A stretch of 64,000 bases of DNA from assembly GCF_018129405.1 (NCBI RefSeq), contig NZ_JAFCLP010000013.1:124001-188000 (forward strand), given 5' to 3'. Under the pieces are notes generated by a model, which was not told where the DNA came from, made no database searches, and saw only the letters and a list, made by a program, of their open reading frames with translations. Position 1 is the first letter of the stretch. Every line of letters begins with the position of its first letter. The position numbers and the translations under genes are program-made. Below, one piece after another: positions 62,330 to 64,000 of the stretch. The stretch is from Bradyrhizobium iriomotense (lineage in GTDB: Bacteria; Pseudomonadota; Alphaproteobacteria; Rhizobiales; Xanthobacteraceae).

Positions 62330-62956
62330 ATGACGGCAGGACACACCTATGCCAGCGACGTGGCCTTCTCGCCGGCGGTGAAGGCGATCCAGGCCCGCAA
62401 GGGCTCGCGCGAGGCCTATGCGCGTAGCGAGCAGCGCGGCTGGCGCACGGAGGTCGACGACAACCTCGAAGCCTTCCTGGCTGACGCCAACAGCTTCTAC
62501 TTCGCAACCGCCTCGGCCGACGGCCAGCCCTACATCCAGCACCGCGGCGGGCCCAAGGGATTTCTCAAGGTGCTGGACAAGCAGACGCTCGCCTTCGCCG
62601 ACTATGCCGGCAACCAGCAGTTCATCACCCAGGGCAATCTCTCGGAGAACCCAAAGGCCTACATCTTCGTGATGGACTACGCCCATCGCCGCCGGGTGAA
62701 GATCTGGGGCGAGGCGCGAATCGTCGAGGACGACGAGGCGCTGACGACGTCGTTGATGCCGAAGGGCTACCGCGCGCGGCCCGAGCAGGTGATCCTGTTC
62801 AAGATCGCGGCGTGGGACACCAACTGCCCGCAGCACATTCCGCAGAAATTCGACGCCCCGGATGTCGCGGCAGCGCTGGCGGCGCGCGATCAGCGCATCG
62901 CGGAGCTGGAGGCGGAGGTGGCGGCGCTGAAGGGGGAGAAGGCGGCGACTAGGTAA
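62330..62956 (+). CDS. Pyridoxamine 5'-phosphate oxidase-family protein
   Basis: A 208-residue FMN-binding split-barrel protein. The core ANSFYFATASADGQPYIQHRGGPKGFLKVLDKQTLAFADYAGNQQFITQGNL is typical of the general PNPOx-like family, and the C-terminal end forms a coiled coil (DQRIAELEAEVAALKGEKAA). The exact substrate is unknown, and some relatives reduce or bind flavins, F420 or heme. It is divergent from the LysR gene and probably its target. Confidence 0.82.
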   Translation: MTAGHTYASDVAFSPAVKAIQARKGSREAYARSEQRGWRTEVDDNLEAFLADANSFYFATASADGQPYIQHRGGPKGFLKVLDKQTLAFADYAGNQQFITQGNLSENPKAYIFVMDYAHRRRVKIWGEARIVEDDEALTTSLMPKGYRARPEQVILFKIAAWDTNCPQHIPQKFDAPDVAAALAARDQRIAELEAEVAALKGEKAATR

Positions 62957-62992
62957 CGAGGCCGCCGCCTCCGCTATGTCCGCATCCTCCGC

Positions 62993-63095
62993 TGTCATGC
63001 CCCGCGAAGGCGGGGCATCCAGTACGCCGCGACGGCCCGGTTCAGACGCGGCCGTCTCTGGAATACTGGATCGTCCGCCTTCGCGGACGATGACA
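62993..63095. repeat. Palindromic repeat, family C
   Basis: TGTCATGCCCCGCGAAGGCGGGGC-ATCCAGTA with mirrored TACTGGATCGTCCGCCTTCGCGGACGATGACA. Third copy in the window. Confidence 0.85.
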
Positions 63096-63121
63096 GTCGA
63101 GTTTGTAGCGGCGCCCCGGAC

Positions 63122-63853
63122 CTACAACACGCTCGCGCCTTCGTGCTGGAAACCGAGATAGCTCGCCGCAACCCGCTCGTTCGCCGCGATGTCGCTGGCC
63201 TTGCCGCTCAGTACGAACTCGCCGAGCTCCATCACATAGGCCTGGTCCGCGATCTTCAGCGCGGCTTGTGCGTTCTGCTCGACCAGCAGCACGGAGACGC
63301 CGCTGGCGCGAAGCTCGGTGATGATGCGGAAGATGTCGGCGACGATGATCGGGGCGAGGCCGAGGCTCGGCTCGTCCAGCATCAAGAGCTTCGGCTCGCC
63401 CATCAGCGCGCGGCCCATTGCGAGCATCTGCTGCTCGCCGCCGGACAAGGTGCCGGCGAGCTGCTTGCGGCGCTCCTTGAGCCGCGGAAACAGCGCATAG
63501 ACCCGCTCGATCGAGGACTTCGCCCGGCTCCGCTCGATGCGGAAGGCCCCGAGCTCGAGATTGTCCTCGACATTCATGGTCACGAACAATTCGCGGTGCT
63601 CGGGCACGAGGCCGAGGCCCATCGCGACGCGATCCTCGATGTCGAGCCGGGCGAGATCCTGGCCGGCAAAGGCGACGCGGCCCTTCAGCGGCAAGATGCC
63701 CATGATGGCCGAGAGCAGCGTGGTCTTGCCGGCGCCGTTGGCGCCGACGATGGTGACGATCTGGTTGGCGCCGACCTCGAGCGAGACCGAGCGCACGGCC
63801 TCGACCTTGCCATAGGCGACATGGGCATCGGTGACGGACAACAGCGCGCTCAT
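63122..63853 (-). CDS. livF: Branched-chain amino acid ABC transporter ATP-binding protein (LivF)
   Basis: A 243-residue ABC ATPase: Walker [10 protein letters not shown] (K43), [18 protein letters not shown] (LivF-type Q-loop region), signature LSGGEQQM, and [13 protein letters not shown]. It powers uptake of branched-chain amino acids or related acids at the inner membrane with LivG, LivH and LivM. Its ATG overlaps the livG stop (ATGA), so the genes are coupled. Confidence 0.93.
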   Translation of the reverse strand: MSALLSVTDAHVAYGKVEAVRSVSLEVGANQIVTIVGANGAGKTTLLSAIMGILPLKGRVAFAGQDLARLDIEDRVAMGLGLVPEHRELFVTMNVEDNLELGAFRIERSRAKSSIERVYALFPRLKERRKQLAGTLSGGEQQMLAMGRALMGEPKLLMLDEPSLGLAPIIVADIFRIITELRASGVSVLLVEQNAQAALKIADQAYVMELGEFVLSGKASDIAANERVAASYLGFQHEGASVL

Positions 63854-64000
63854 GCCGCCACTCCGAGATAGGCCTTGATCACTTCGGGATTGGTCTTGAT
63901 CGTGGCGGGCGTGCCTTCCGCGATCTTGGTGCCGAAATCGAGCACCACGATGCGGTCGGCGAGGTTCATCACAAAGCCCATGTCGTGCTCGACCAGAAGG
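63850..64000 (-). CDS. livG: Branched-chain amino acid ABC transporter ATP-binding protein (LivG), C-terminal end
   Basis: About 50 codons are visible, cut by the right edge. [46 protein letters not shown] is the C-terminal signature of LivG ATPases, with the switch histidine in EHDM. The stop overlaps the livF start by four bases. The permease and binding-protein genes are presumably to the right, outside the window. Confidence 0.92.
   Translation of the reverse strand, partial: LLVEHDMGFVMNLADRIVVLDFGTKIAEGTPATIKTNPEVIKAYLGVAA

Overview
The window is GC-rich alphaproteobacterial chromosome and looks like Bradyrhizobium or a close relative such as Rhodopseudomonas. The evidence is a membrane-bound ferritin iron exporter (MbfA) behind a perfect Irr-type iron control element, a MloK1-like cyclic-nucleotide-gated channel, a CoA-ligation hydroxycinnamate pathway beside pobA with a TRAP transporter, many ABC substrate-binding proteins, and numerous families of interspersed palindromic repeats in the gaps. 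I count about 63 protein genes, one initiator tRNA and about 20 palindromic repeats. There is no rRNA, CRISPR array, transposase or phage module.

Layout. 1-16 kb: catabolic and redox genes (Zn alcohol dehydrogenase, amidase, mbfA, epoxide hydrolase, two paralogous metallo-beta-lactamase-fold hydrolases around a GST and an FAH-family hydrolase, two SDRs, CvpA, GMC oxidoreductase, coniferyl aldehyde dehydrogenase). 16.3-19 kb: tRNA-fMet, an MntA-type nucleotidyltransferase followed by a broken HepT gene, a thermonuclease-like protein and an unknown. 19-29.3 kb: a large zinc-ribbon/cyclase/AAA/TPR protein, OpgC, a DUF2059 protein, and a yhiI-rbbA-yhhJ-like export operon. 29.5-33.4 kb: an ABC substrate-binding protein divergent from a GntR regulator (two identical operator-like palindromes between them) and an acyl-CoA synthetase. 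33.4-43.5 kb: AraC regulator, MFS transporter, rubredoxin/MBL protein, acetyltransferase-like hydrolase, desaturase, WYL regulator divergent from a GST with a perfect operator-like repeat, enoyl-CoA hydratase, CNG channel. 43.9-49 kb: membrane-anchored TAXI protein, DUF3307, and a second WYL regulator/GST module. 49-60.6 kb: an aromatic-acid region. The end holds a thioesterase, a LysR/flavin-oxidase divergent pair and livF/livG.

How the genes work together. The clearest system is at 49.1-60.6 kb. One minus-strand run encodes a crotonase, feruloyl-CoA synthase, SDR dehydrogenase, hotdog thioesterase and ABC binding protein. A second minus-strand run carries TRAP DctP-Q-M plus DUF3237 and DUF2270 proteins, and pobA reads divergently from it. 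Together they could import hydroxycinnamates, shorten the side chain through CoA thioesters, release 4-hydroxybenzoate and hydroxylate it to protocatechuate. The coniferyl aldehyde dehydrogenase at 14.6 kb could feed ferulate into it. The crotonase operon and pobA share a 13-bp palindrome-like motif, which suggests one trans-acting regulator. Other regulatory signals are set out in the findings. Gene functions are read from motifs and family knowledge; no searches were run.
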